Positions 8,361 to 17,666 of a stretch of 64,000 nucleotides of DNA are shown here, piece after piece. How positions within the stretch are numbered: the first letter of the stretch is position 1; each line of letters starts with the position of its first letter. The notes beneath the pieces were generated by a model. It saw nothing but the letters and a program-made list of their open reading frames with translations. It was not told where the DNA came from and made no database searches. This stretch comes from an uncultured Clostridia bacterium (GTDB lineage: Bacteria > Bacillota > Clostridia > Oscillospirales > Acutalibacteraceae), in assembly GCA_947589415.1 (NCBI GenBank), contig CANQBP010000002.1, forward strand, positions 97,848 through 161,847, written 5' to 3'. A program made the position numbers and the translations under genes.

Positions 8361-10982
8361 GTGAATAAATTGGCTGAAATTTCCCCTATGATGAAACAAT
8401 ATATTGAGATAAAGGAAAATTATAAGGACTGCATACTTTTCTACCGTGTGGGAGATTTCTATGAAATGTTCTTTGATGATGCGAAAACCGCATCAAGCGA
8501 ATTGGAACTTACACTTACGGGGAAAGACTGCGGTCTTGAGGAACGTGCGCCGATGTGCGGTGTTCCGTTCCATAGCTATGAGAGTTATGCCGCAAGACTT
8601 ATATCAAAGGGATATAAGGTCGCTATATGCGAACAGACAGAAGACCCGTCAAAAACCAAAAAGCTCGTGAAACGTGACGTTATAAGAGTAATAACTCCGG
8701 GTACCGTTATGGAACAAAGTATGCTCGACGAGGGTAGCAATAACTTTATATGTTCCGTTTATACTCAAAAGGACAAGACGGGTATCGCATTTTGTGACGT
8801 TTCTACGGGAGAAATGTATGCAACGCTGATAAATTCACAAGACAGTGAGGGCGCTGTTAAAGACGAACTGCTTAAATATTCGCCGCGGGAACTTCTTATA
8901 GGCGGTGAAACGGTACGTTTTAAAACTCTCGGCGCATTTATAAAGGATAAACTGTCTGCCTGCGTCAATATGCTTGATGACGAAGCATTTTCATATGCCG
9001 ATGCCGAAGAAACTATAAAAGAACAATTCGGGGGAAAGGATATTGAAAGCATAGGTCTTGTAAATATGCCGCAGACCGTGTCCGCTGTCGGCGCACTTAT
9101 TTCTTATCTTATTAAAACACAAAAATTCGGCTTGGAGCGTATAAATAAAATTGAGCTGTATAATGAGGAACAGTATGTAAGACTTGATTATAATACAAGA
9201 CGTAACCTTGAACTGGTTGAGCCGCTTAACAGCAAAAATAAGTCTGCATCATTGCTTGCCGTTCTCGACAGAACCAAAACCTCAATGGGAAAAAGACTTA
9301 TTAAAAGCTATATCGAAAAACCCCTTGCCAATATAGGCGCAATAATGAAAAGACAAAATGCCGTTTCCGAACTTTATGACAATGTTCAGATGAGAATGAA
9401 CCTGCGTCAGGCACTTGTGGGAATGTTTGATATACAGCGTGTTATAACAAGAGTGGTTTACGGTTCGGCAAACGCAAGGGAACTGCGTTCCTTGTGCGGG
9501 GCATTGAAAAGACTTCCGGAAATAAAAGAAAGCGTATCCGGGGCAAAGAGCAGTCTTATCAGGGAAATGTGCGCAAATATAGATCTCCTTAATGATGTGG
9601 TCGAACTTATAGATAAAACAATTGAGGAAGAACCGCCGTTTTCTGTCCGTGAGGGCGGAATGATAAAACAGGGCTGTATTGAGGAGCTTGACAGCCTGCG
9701 TACGGATATGAAGGGCGGAACCGAGCTTATGGCTAAAATCGAAGCCGAGGAAAGGGACAAAACGGGAATACCCAAACTGAAAATAGGTTATAACAGGGTA
9801 TTCGGTTATTATATTGAGGTGTCAAATTCCTACAAAAATCTTGTTCCGAAAGAGTATATCAGAAAACAAACTCTTACAGGCGGCGAAAGGTATATAACGG
9901 AGGAACTTAAAAACCTCGAAAGAAGAATACTTGGAGCAAAAGACAAGGCGAATGAACTTGAATATGCCGTATTTGAAAAGGTGAGAAATACAACGGCGGC
10001 ATCAGTGGAAAGAATTTCGTCCTCGGCATCTGCCGTTGCCGTGCTTGACGTTATGGGGTCGTTTGCACAAGCGGCATTTGATAATAACTATTGCTGTCCC
10101 ACACTAAACAATAACGGAACGATACGCATAACCGAGGGAAGACACCCCGTTGTGGAAAAGCTCGTAAGCGGTACCATGTTTGTTCCGAATGATACGATGC
10201 TCGATCTTAATGACGAAAGAGTGGCAATAATTACAGGGCCGAATATGTCGGGTAAATCTACATATATGCGTCAGACGGCACTTATTGTTCTTATGACTCA
10301 AATGGGTTCGTTTGTACCCGCAAAAAGTGCGGATATCTCTGTTGTGGACAGCGTATTTACAAGAATAGGTGCTTCCGACGACCTTTCTACGGGACAGTCA
10401 ACATTTATGGTTGAAATGAATGAGGTCGCCTATATAATGAAAAAGGCAACAAGAAACAGTCTTCTTATACTCGATGAGATAGGAAGGGGTACTTCAACCT
10501 ATGACGGAATGAGTATAGCAAGAGCAGTACTCGAATATGTTGCGGATACCAAAAAATTAGGTGCAAAAACTCTTTTTGCAACTCATTATCATGAACTTAC
10601 GGTTTTGGAAAATAAAATTAAGGGTGTTAAAAACTACAATATAGCCGCCGTAAAACGTGGCGATGACATTACGTTTCTGCGAAGGATAATTCCCGGTGCC
10701 GCCGATGAATCCTACGGAGTAGAGGTCGCAAAGCTGGCAGGACTGCCGGAGAGCGTTATCGAAAGGGCAAAGGTGATACTTGCGGAGCTTGAAAGAAACA
10801 GCAAAAAAATGCAGAAACCGTCTAAGCGGAAAACGGAAGAACCGGAGGAGGAAATGCAGATATCATTTGCACCGAAAGATACTCCGATAGAAAAACGACT
10901 TAGAGAGATAGATATAAATACTCTTACACCGATCGAGTCGATGAATATTTTATTTGAGCTTGTCAAGATTCTTAAAAATTAA
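8361..10982 (+). CDS. mutS: DNA mismatch repair protein MutS
   Basis: Mismatch-recognition ATPase of 873 residues, the usual size for MutS1. The N-terminal domain I has the Phe-x-Glu mismatch wedge (GDFYEMF, F33 and E35), so it is a true repair MutS and not MutS2. The ABC-type ATPase has Walker A GPNMSGKST near residue 626, Walker B LLILDEIGRGTST and the following FATHYHEL. The start is GTG 8361 (AAGGA only two bases upstream) or TTG 8370 (11 bases); the protein differs by three residues. mutL follows 27 bases later. Confidence 0.97.
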   Translation: MNKLAEISPMMKQYIEIKENYKDCILFYRVGDFYEMFFDDAKTASSELELTLTGKDCGLEERAPMCGVPFHSYESYAARLISKGYKVAICEQTEDPSKTKKLVKRDVIRVITPGTVMEQSMLDEGSNNFICSVYTQKDKTGIAFCDVSTGEMYATLINSQDSEGAVKDELLKYSPRELLIGGETVRFKTLGAFIKDKLSACVNMLDDEAFSYADAEETIKEQFGGKDIESIGLVNMPQTVSAVGALISYLIKTQKFGLERINKIELYNEEQYVRLDYNTRRNLELVEPLNSKNKSASLLAVLDRTKTSMGKRLIKSYIEKPLANIGAIMKRQNAVSELYDNVQMRMNLRQALVGMFDIQRVITRVVYGSANARELRSLCGALKRLPEIKESVSGAKSSLIREMCANIDLLNDVVELIDKTIEEEPPFSVREGGMIKQGCIEELDSLRTDMKGGTELMAKIEAEERDKTGIPKLKIGYNRVFGYYIEVSNSYKNLVPKEYIRKQTLTGGERYITEELKNLERRILGAKDKANELEYAVFEKVRNTTAASVERISSSASAVAVLDVMGSFAQAAFDNNYCCPTLNNNGTIRITEGRHPVVEKLVSGTMFVPNDTMLDLNDERVAIITGPNMSGKSTYMRQTALIVLMTQMGSFVPAKSADISVVDSVFTRIGASDDLSTGQSTFMVEMNEVAYIMKKATRNSLLILDEIGRGTSTYDGMSIARAVLEYVADTKKLGAKTLFATHYHELTVLENKIKGVKNYNIAAVKRGDDITFLRRIIPGAADESYGVEVAKLAGLPESVIERAKVILAELERNSKKMQKPSKRKTEEPEEEMQISFAPKDTPIEKRLREIDINTLTPIESMNILFELVKILKN

Positions 10983-11009
10983 AACAGGTGCGGCAAAGGG
11001 GCGTGAAAA

Positions 11010-13013
11010 ATGGGAACTGTAAATGTATTGCCGAAGCATATAGCGGAGCTTATTGCAGCGGGTGAGGTTATAGAAAGACCCTCTTCCGTGATAAAGGAGC
11101 TTGTCGAAAACAGTATTGATGCCGGTGCGGATTCTGTTGCCGTGGAGATACAAAGAGGCGGAATTACCTATATGCGTGTTACCGACAACGGCAGCGGAAT
11201 ACAGCGTGATGATGTGAAAAATGCCTTTTTGCGCCATGCAACGAGCAAGATATGTGTGCAGGACGATTTGGACGCTATATGTACGTTGGGTTTTAGAGGT
11301 GAAGCACTTGCCTCAATATGTGCGGTTTCTAAGGTCGAGGTTATTACTAAAAACAGCGGCGAGCAGGACGGTACACGCTATGTTATAGAGGGCGGAGAGG
11401 AAAAATCCTTTGATATAATCGGCTGCCCGCAGGGTACTACAATGATTATAAGGGATATTTTTTATAATGTGCCCGCAAGAATGAAATTCCTTAAAAAAGA
11501 TGCCTCCGAGGGAAGTGCGATTTATGTTTTGCTTGAAAGAATGGCATTGTCACACCCGGAGATATCTTTCACGTTTATTCGTGACGGTAAGCTGATTATG
11601 AAAACACAAGGCGACGGAAATCTTGAAAATGCAATATTTCAGGTATTCGGAAAGGATTTTTGTGAGGGACTTATACCCGTATCGTATAACAGAAATAATA
11701 TTACCGTCAGCGGTTATATTACTAAGCCGACATCTTCCGTGAAAGCTAACAGAACGATGCAGATGTTCTATATAAACGGGCGTTACGTCCGTTCAAAAAC
11801 TGCTGCGGCAGCACTTGAACAGGCTTATAAGGGAAGTATTATGGCAGGTAAATATCCGTCATGTGTTTTGATGTTAAGTATGAACTGCTCTATGCTTGAC
11901 GTGAATGTTCACCCGGCAAAACTCGAAGTGCGTTTTACAAATGAACGCCCTGTTTTTGACAGTGTATATTATGCTGTCAAAAATGCAATAATGAACTTTG
12001 ATACAAGAAATGTAATAAAAAAGTCGGATGAAATACGGGTGAAAAATCCCGAACTGCTTATACCTCCCACGGATAAGGCGGCGCAGCTTAATTTTTATAC
12101 GTCTAAAAGTGTGGGGGGAAATAACGGTACTTTGAACCGTTATGATGACAATGACGAACCAGTTATAGTCGTTCCGAGGGTTTCAAATAACGATTATGCA
12201 ATTCTTACCGATGAACCGGACAATGTTCCTGCCGATGTGTCGGACGAAAAGACCGACTATGCTCGTGATTTTAATGATACGGGAATAAAAAGTCGTGAAA
12301 TGACCGAAAGAAAAGAAATTTCCGTTGAAACGCAGAGCGAAAACGATCAAGAGGAAATTGTATTAAATTTTAATACCGATCAAATTAAATCGGAGGAGAA
12401 AGATATCCCCGTCACGGAAACCGAACAGGATATGATGCCGGCAGCGATAAAATTTATCGGTGAAGTGTTCGACACATACATAATTCTTGAATACGACAGC
12501 GACAGGATAATGTTCATAGATAAACACGCGGCCCATGAAAGGCTTATATATGAAAAACTGAAAAAAGAGGACAGGGGTAAGAATACCCAGTTTCTCCTTT
12601 CTCCCGTATCACTGACCCTTGATGCGGAGGAATGTCAGATTCTGCTCGAAAACAAGGATATGCTTTCAGATGTCGGTTTTGAGGCGGACGGGTTTGGGGA
12701 AAATACCGTGCTGATACGTTCCGCACCGGTTATGCTCCAAAATGAGGATATAACAGAGTCATTTTGTGAAATTGCCGATTATCTTTGTAAACATAAAAAG
12801 ATGAAGATATCCGAAAAAATGGAATGGATATATGCAAATACGGCTTGTCGGGCTGCCGTTAAGGCAGGAAATATAAACAGCAGGGAAGAACTCATTGAAC
12901 TTGTACGCAGGCTTGAGGAAAATCCCGATGTAAGGTATTGTCCGCACGGGCGGCCGATCTATTTTTTTGTTACAAAAAAGGAAATTGAAAAATCTTTTGG
13001 CAGAATACAGTAA
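11010..13013 (+). CDS. mutL: DNA mismatch repair protein MutL with latent endonuclease domain
   Basis: GHKL ATPase matchmaker of mismatch repair (667 aa). N-terminal motifs: ELVENSIDAGA, DNGSGI and GFRGEALASI. After a charged, poorly conserved linker of about 130 residues comes the C-terminal dimerisation/nicking domain with the motifs of endonuclease-active MutL: DKHAAHERLIYE (the usual Gln of DQHA is Lys here), ACRAAVKAG, CPHGRP and a final FGR. This fits bacteria that lack MutH. ATG 11010 has AAAGGGG upstream. It is transcribed together with mutS. Confidence 0.96.
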   Translation: MGTVNVLPKHIAELIAAGEVIERPSSVIKELVENSIDAGADSVAVEIQRGGITYMRVTDNGSGIQRDDVKNAFLRHATSKICVQDDLDAICTLGFRGEALASICAVSKVEVITKNSGEQDGTRYVIEGGEEKSFDIIGCPQGTTMIIRDIFYNVPARMKFLKKDASEGSAIYVLLERMALSHPEISFTFIRDGKLIMKTQGDGNLENAIFQVFGKDFCEGLIPVSYNRNNITVSGYITKPTSSVKANRTMQMFYINGRYVRSKTAAAALEQAYKGSIMAGKYPSCVLMLSMNCSMLDVNVHPAKLEVRFTNERPVFDSVYYAVKNAIMNFDTRNVIKKSDEIRVKNPELLIPPTDKAAQLNFYTSKSVGGNNGTLNRYDDNDEPVIVVPRVSNNDYAILTDEPDNVPADVSDEKTDYARDFNDTGIKSREMTERKEISVETQSENDQEEIVLNFNTDQIKSEEKDIPVTETEQDMMPAAIKFIGEVFDTYIILEYDSDRIMFIDKHAAHERLIYEKLKKEDRGKNTQFLLSPVSLTLDAEECQILLENKDMLSDVGFEADGFGENTVLIRSAPVMLQNEDITESFCEIADYLCKHKKMKISEKMEWIYANTACRAAVKAGNINSREELIELVRRLEENPDVRYCPHGRPIYFFVTKKEIEKSFGRIQ

Positions 13014-13065
13014 GATAAAACATTATTTTTGTATAATTTTATATGATAAATCATTATAGCAAATG

Positions 13066-13094
13066 TTGATTTAGGTGTTAAAATCTGATATTAT
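13066..13094 (+). promoter_or_regulatory. Predicted promoter for the coiled-coil gene
   Basis: TTGATT (13066-13071), 17 bases, TATTAT (13089-13094), with an extended -10 TG at 13086-13087. Located in the mutL-13124 gap. Confidence 0.55.
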
Positions 13095-13123
13095 AAAAGT
13101 ATTAAATTTGAGGAGTGAGCTTT

Positions 13124-13831
13124 ATGTCTGATACAGAAGCTAAGGATAAGGTAGATATAATTAACGGGGAAGAAGCAGCCATAACAAATTCAAGGCTTAC
13201 TCCAAAGGAGCAGATCGAGTTTCTGGAGCGTAAGCTCGAACAGGCAGAGCTTGAGGCAACCGATAAGGGTATTGCGCTTATTGAGATGACTGCCGCAAGG
13301 AATGCACTCTATAAATCACTTCAAGATGCGCAAATGCGTCTTGCGGAGGCTTTAGGTCAGCGTGAGAATGATATAGAGGCATATCAAAAGGAGCTTGATA
13401 TACGACTAAGCGAAAAAAGACAGTTGCAGGAGCAGTATGACGCACTTGTAATAAAAGCTAAAAGATATGATGAACTTCAGGAAAGTATTGTTAAAATAAA
13501 GCTGAAAGCCGAAGTCAGAGCGCACGATGTTATAGATGAGGCGCAGGAAAAGGCTATGGACACGATCATGCTTATTGAGAATATAGAGAAAGAAATACAG
13601 TTATTTAAAGATGATCTTGTATATCTCAGGCGTGATATAAAAATAGGTACGGTAACGCTTGACGACAGATTGGAAAATATATATCTGCGGCTTTGCAGAA
13701 ATCTTGACAGGCTTACGGAAATAAAAGAGGATTTTTATATAAAAAATTCTCTCCCGCTTAACGAACCGATATCGGTTGCACAAGGAAATGCACCCGTTAT
13801 AAAATATCCCGAGCCGGAAGCTCAAGAATAA
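13124..13831 (+). CDS. Coiled-coil protein of unknown function
   Basis: A 235-residue soluble protein without signal peptide. Residues ~25-150 form a nearly continuous Glu/Lys/Gln-rich coiled coil; residues ~130-150 (KLKAEVRAHDVIDEAQEKA) resemble the helical segments of DivIVA-like scaffolds, but no N-terminal DivIVA membrane-binding motif is visible, so this is only a resemblance. ATG 13124 follows AGGAG with 8-base spacing; an in-frame GTG at 13115 overlaps that SD. It has its own promoter and a terminator, so it is probably a single-gene unit between mutL and cwlD. Confidence 0.8.
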   Translation: MSDTEAKDKVDIINGEEAAITNSRLTPKEQIEFLERKLEQAELEATDKGIALIEMTAARNALYKSLQDAQMRLAEALGQRENDIEAYQKELDIRLSEKRQLQEQYDALVIKAKRYDELQESIVKIKLKAEVRAHDVIDEAQEKAMDTIMLIENIEKEIQLFKDDLVYLRRDIKIGTVTLDDRLENIYLRLCRNLDRLTEIKEDFYIKNSLPLNEPISVAQGNAPVIKYPEPEAQE

Positions 13832-13900
13832 GAGGATTATTACACACAACAGCTGTCGAATGTATTGTCGGGTATGCGGAAAAAAATATATTATTGCTTT

Positions 13901-13929
13901 CAGCCGAATTTTTCGGCTGACTGTTTTTT
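13901..13929 (+). terminator. Rho-independent terminator after the coiled-coil gene
   Basis: Perfect 8-bp stem CAGCCGAA/TTCGGCTG with a 3-base loop (13901-13919), then six Ts at 13924-13929. Confidence 0.8.
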
Positions 13930-14017
13930 CTGCGGACGTACCGATATGCTTATTTTAAAGCACCATGTAAATGTGTTATATCCTTTCGCATTATCATATA
14001 TTATATGGGGTGATAAT

Positions 14018-14731
14018 GTGGAGAAGCTAAAGGTTTATTTTTACTATTCCGCCGCATTGATATGTGTGTTTCTGTTCGGGGCATTACTGTATGCCTCGGT
14101 CAATGACGAACCGGAGGTCTTGACCGTTTCCGCAAATTCCGAACCTGTTGTAGTAATAGATGCGGGACACGGCGGAGAGGACGGGGGAGCAAGCGCAAAC
14201 GGAATGCTTGAAAAGGATATTAACCTTTCTATTGCACTGAAATTGAGGGATATGCTAAAGGCTTCGGGCTATACGACGGTCATGACAAGAGAGGACGATA
14301 TCTCCATATATGACAGCTCCGCATCTACGGTACACGAGAAAAAAGTATCGGATATGAGAAACAGAAAGGATATAATAAATAGCAACAGCAATAATATACT
14401 GATAAGCATACACCAAAATAAATTTGAACAGAGCAAGTATAGCGGTACGCAGATATTTTATTCCAAAAATAACGGCAAAAGCGTAAAGCTCGCCGAAAAT
14501 ATACAGCGCTCGGTTACGGGACTTTTGCAGCCCGAAAACAAAAGAGAACTGAAATCTGCCGACAGCTCGATATACCTGCTTAATACGGCGGAAGTACCGG
14601 CGGTAATTGTGGAATGCGGTTTTTTGTCAAATGCCGAAGAGGCTGAAAAATTAGGCTCGGAGGAGTATCAAAAACAAATGGCTTTTGCCATATTATGCGG
14701 ATTTTTGGATTATGAGAAAAATGTATCGTAA
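14018..14731 (+). CDS. cwlD: N-acetylmuramoyl-L-alanine amidase, CwlD type
   Basis: Zinc amidase of the Amidase_3 family. CwlD trims stem peptides so that muramic-delta-lactam can be made in spore cortex, which germination lytic enzymes need. An N-terminal hydrophobic segment (residues ~8-26) is an export signal or anchor. Zinc and catalytic residues are present: His in VIDAGHGGEDGGA, Glu in GMLEKDINLS, His in SIHQNKF and Glu in VIVECGFLSN. GTG 14018 with TGGGGTGA just upstream gives 237 residues, like Bacillus CwlD. An open frame reaches back to 13865 but crosses the terminator of the previous gene, so that extension is rejected. Confidence 0.88.
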   Translation: MEKLKVYFYYSAALICVFLFGALLYASVNDEPEVLTVSANSEPVVVIDAGHGGEDGGASANGMLEKDINLSIALKLRDMLKASGYTTVMTREDDISIYDSSASTVHEKKVSDMRNRKDIINSNSNNILISIHQNKFEQSKYSGTQIFYSKNNGKSVKLAENIQRSVTGLLQPENKRELKSADSSIYLLNTAEVPAVIVECGFLSNAEEAEKLGSEEYQKQMAFAILCGFLDYEKNVS

Positions 14732-14772
14732 ATGTAATGTACGGAAAATTATGATTTTGGAGAGGAACGAAA

Positions 14773-16152
14773 ATGGCGGATAAGATAAAAACAATGTATG
14801 TATGCTCGCAATGCGGTTACGAAAGTGCAAAGTGGTTCGGAAGGTGTCTCGGGTGCGGAGAATATAATACCGTGACCGAGGAGGTAAGGGAAACATCAAG
14901 GGGGAAAAATATTGCTTCGCCCAAAACGGTATCACAATCAAAGGCACTTCCGATAACGGAGATAAGTACGGAGGACGAGGAAAGATATTATACGGGTTCA
15001 AAGGAACTTGACAGAGTGCTGGGCGGAGGTATAGTAAAAGGTTCGCTTGTGCTGCTCGGCGGTGATCCGGGAATAGGCAAATCCACCATATTGCTGCAAA
15101 TATGTAAGCATTTGGGTAAAATACTTAAAATTTTGTATATTTCGGGCGAGGAGTCAAAAAGACAGATAAAGCTGAGGGCAGCAAGACTTGAGGTTAATTG
15201 TGAGAACTTGTATATACTTACGGAAACGAATATAGAAAACGTAAACGATCATATACAAACCGAAAAACCCGATCTTGTTATGGTCGATTCAATTCAGACT
15301 ATGAATTTCAGGGAGTTGAGTTCCTCTCCCGGAAGTGTCACGCAGGTAAGGGAATGTACAAATATACTTATGCGTACCGCTAAATCACTTGATATTCCGT
15401 GCATAATCGTAGGTCATGTCAATAAAGACGGGGCAATAGCAGGCCCTAAGGTGCTTGAGCATATTGTTGATGCAGTACTTTATTTTGAGGGCGACAGGCA
15501 GATGTCATACCGTATCCTGCGTGCCGTTAAGAACAGATACGGCTCTACTAATGAAATCGGAGTATTTCAAATGAGTGACAGAGGACTTTCAGAAGTGGAA
15601 AACCCTTCGCTTATGCTCCTTTCGGGACGGCCGAAAAATGTGAGCGGTACGTGTGTTGCCTGTTCTATGGAGGGCAGCAGACCAATACTTGCGGAGATAC
15701 AGGGGCTTGTTACAAATTCGGGCTACGGAAATGCCCGCAGAATGTCTACCGGTTTCGATTATAACAGAATGTCAATGCTCCTTGCGGTACTGGAGAAACG
15801 ATGCGGATATTATTTTTCGAGTCTTGATGCTTATGTAAACGTTATAGGCGGTCTGCGTCTGGACGAACCGGCGGCAGATCTTGCGGTTGCAATAGCTCTT
15901 GTCAGCAGTCTTAAAGATATTGTCGTTTCGGAAAATCTGCTTGCTTTCGGAGAAGTCGGACTTACGGGAGAAATACGTGCCGTAAGCAATGCTGCACAGC
16001 GTGTATCGGAGGCAGCAAGGCTCGGCTTTGAAAAATGCATACTTCCTTATCACAATCTTAAAAATATTGTGCTTCCGAAGGATATTCGGATCGAGATGAT
16101 CGGTGTTCGTACAATTCAAGATGCTGTTGCCGCTCTTGTTCAACGGCACTGA
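14773..16152 (+). CDS. radA: DNA repair protein RadA/Sms
   Basis: RecA-like branch-migration helicase (459 aa) acting on recombination intermediates. N-terminal zinc finger CSQCGY...CLGCG (residues ~10-33), Walker A GGDPGIGKST near 97, the RadA-specific KNRYG motif (canonical KNRFG) near 255, and a C-terminal Lon-protease-like domain without protease catalytic residues. ATG 14773 follows GGAGAGG. The last ~95 bases overlap a small convergent gene. Confidence 0.96.
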   Translation: MADKIKTMYVCSQCGYESAKWFGRCLGCGEYNTVTEEVRETSRGKNIASPKTVSQSKALPITEISTEDEERYYTGSKELDRVLGGGIVKGSLVLLGGDPGIGKSTILLQICKHLGKILKILYISGEESKRQIKLRAARLEVNCENLYILTETNIENVNDHIQTEKPDLVMVDSIQTMNFRELSSSPGSVTQVRECTNILMRTAKSLDIPCIIVGHVNKDGAIAGPKVLEHIVDAVLYFEGDRQMSYRILRAVKNRYGSTNEIGVFQMSDRGLSEVENPSLMLLSGRPKNVSGTCVACSMEGSRPILAEIQGLVTNSGYGNARRMSTGFDYNRMSMLLAVLEKRCGYYFSSLDAYVNVIGGLRLDEPAADLAVAIALVSSLKDIVVSENLLAFGEVGLTGEIRAVSNAAQRVSEAARLGFEKCILPYHNLKNIVLPKDIRIEMIGVRTIQDAVAALVQRH

Positions 16153-16282
16153 GAAGTTCGGAGGGACGTATTCTATGCATACAGCCGCTTTCCGAACAGT
16201 TTGTCACGGCAGCGGCACATTCAAGTATGCAGTTTCCGTCACGTTGATAAATGCAATTTTCGTCACAAAATATCATACTCAT
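16058..16282 (-). CDS. Small cysteine-rich protein, function unknown
   Basis: Frame of 74 residues with a cysteine-rich core: CDENCIYQRDGNC, then further cysteines in CAAAVTNCSESGCMH. This pattern resembles short Clostridia proteins annotated (without good reason) as hydroxymyristoyl-ACP dehydratase, which look like small metal-binding proteins. ATG 16282 follows a GGGTGAT SD; a GTG at 16291 is in frame too. The 3' third overlaps the end of radA on the other strand, so this part of the sequence is constrained by radA. Real but uncertain. Confidence 0.5.
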   Translation of the reverse strand: MSMIFCDENCIYQRDGNCILECAAAVTNCSESGCMHRIRPSELLSAVEQERQQHLELYEHRSSRSEYPSEAQYF

Positions 16283-16350
16283 AAATATCACCCGTTGATA
16301 TTATCGGCATATCTTCGGAAATTTATTCTGTTATGCCGATATTATTATAA

Positions 16351-16395
16351 AAATTGCCGTCACACAATGCTGCGTGTGACGGCAATTTTTTTGCT
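16351..16395. terminator. Bidirectional hairpin terminator
   Basis: Near-perfect stem AATTGCCGTCACAC / GTGTGACGGCAATT flanked by an A-run and a T-run, so it can work on both strands. It lies just beyond the stop of the minus-strand zinc-ribbon gene. Confidence 0.8.
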
Positions 16396-16398
16396 GTT

Positions 16399-17562
16399 TT
16401 AACCGTTATATGTGATATTTTGTACGGAGCTGTTTTCTTCTGTATCAGCCTCTGTTTCATCATTTTCCGAATTGTCTTGTTTATCGTCATCGGATATATT
16501 ATTATCAGAGGCATCGTTGTCGGCATCATCGTCAGATTCATCATCAGACTCATCATAATCATCATCAAAAGTATCGTCGAACTCGCCGATGTCATCGTAA
16601 TCTACATCGTATTCATCATAAGTATCGTCATAATCATCATTATTTGAGGTATTTATGTAAAGCGATTTGCTAAACATAGAACTGTCACTCTGATACCTGA
16701 GAAAATATAAAGGTATCACGGAACAAAGCAAAAATATCACAACGCCCGGAACTGCGCAATAGAATAACGACGACAAAAATGTTTCTACGTACGCAAATGT
16801 ACTAAAATTATCCGTCAATTTCATAATCGTACAAATGATTATTGAGCCGGCGGTAAGTGCAGGTAAATGCGAGCAGCTCTTTGTCGAGGCAAGAATACCC
16901 ATAACAGTCGTAAGAACGGAATTTGCGAACATGACTGACAGCAAAATTACAAACGTTATTATATCCGCTTCGGTGCTCACATTCATTATGGAATAAATTA
17001 TCGACCACATAAAGGAGGATACATTGATTATATAGGAAAGTGCGATGCAGATATTTCTCTTTATTTTGCTTTTGCGTTCCTGTAATCTTTCCTCCTCCGA
17101 TTTTCTTGTTGTATATTCGTTGATCATCTTACAGTATTTGTTCCAAGTGTACGAAATTTTATTTTTATTCTCACTGTCTGCCTTTGTTATGGCATTGGTG
17201 ATACATGAATTCATTCTGTCAAACTCTTTTTCCGTACAGTCCGTCTTTGTAAATTCATGACTTATTGCCCTGACTATTCCGAGCCAGCCTCTGTAATCTT
17301 TCGGCTTACACTCCGTGATTTTCTCATATATTCGTTCTGCCATGCGACTTTGGGCGTCTGTCTTGAGAAGTATTTCCGCATTTTTCAGTTCCGACTCGAC
17401 AAATTCCTCAAGCTCATATAAAGAATTGTTTTCCGTACTCAAACCGATAGCCTGATCCTTAGAGAACCTTGAACCGCAGACTTGACATATACACCAATTA
17501 TTATTTGTGTCAAGCTCAAGTTTTTTCCCGCAGGTCGTACAGATAAAGTTGATAATTCCCAT
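16399..17562 (-). CDS. Zinc-ribbon membrane protein with acidic tail, unknown
   Basis: 387-residue protein of unknown function. An N-terminal zinc ribbon (CTTCGKK...CQVCGSRF, residues ~8-32) is followed by a charged helical region, then four hydrophobic segments between about 170 and 300, and an extremely acidic Asp/Glu/Asn/Ser tail of ~85 residues (many DDD and YDD runs). The coding repeats GATGA/TCATC make the tail simple in sequence. ATG 17562 has CGGAGGTG upstream. It has its own promoter and terminator, so it is probably monocistronic. The plan (metal ribbon, helices, disordered acidic tail) recalls other proteins in this window, but no homologue is recognised. Confidence 0.8.
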   Translation of the reverse strand: MGIINFICTTCGKKLELDTNNNWCICQVCGSRFSKDQAIGLSTENNSLYELEEFVESELKNAEILLKTDAQSRMAERIYEKITECKPKDYRGWLGIVRAISHEFTKTDCTEKEFDRMNSCITNAITKADSENKNKISYTWNKYCKMINEYTTRKSEEERLQERKSKIKRNICIALSYIINVSSFMWSIIYSIMNVSTEADIITFVILLSVMFANSVLTTVMGILASTKSCSHLPALTAGSIIICTIMKLTDNFSTFAYVETFLSSLFYCAVPGVVIFLLCSVIPLYFLRYQSDSSMFSKSLYINTSNNDDYDDTYDEYDVDYDDIGEFDDTFDDDYDESDDESDDDADNDASDNNISDDDKQDNSENDETEADTEENSSVQNITYNG

Positions 17563-17593
17563 AAATTTACACCTCCGAAATTTTGATGTTTCA

Positions 17594-17623
17594 ATTATAA
17601 ATCCTATAAATTGTAAAAGTCAA
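17594..17623 (-). promoter_or_regulatory. Predicted promoter of the zinc-ribbon membrane protein
   Basis: On the minus strand: TTGACT (17623-17618), 18 bases, TATAAT (17599-17594). Confidence 0.6.
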
Positions 17624-17666
17624 GTTACAAACATGAAGTAAAAGAGTATTTTTGCCGAATGTTGTA

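Noticed and set aside
13865..14017. N-terminal extension of cwlD
   Set aside because: It would run through a clear terminator hairpin, and a GTG with SD at 14018 gives the family length.
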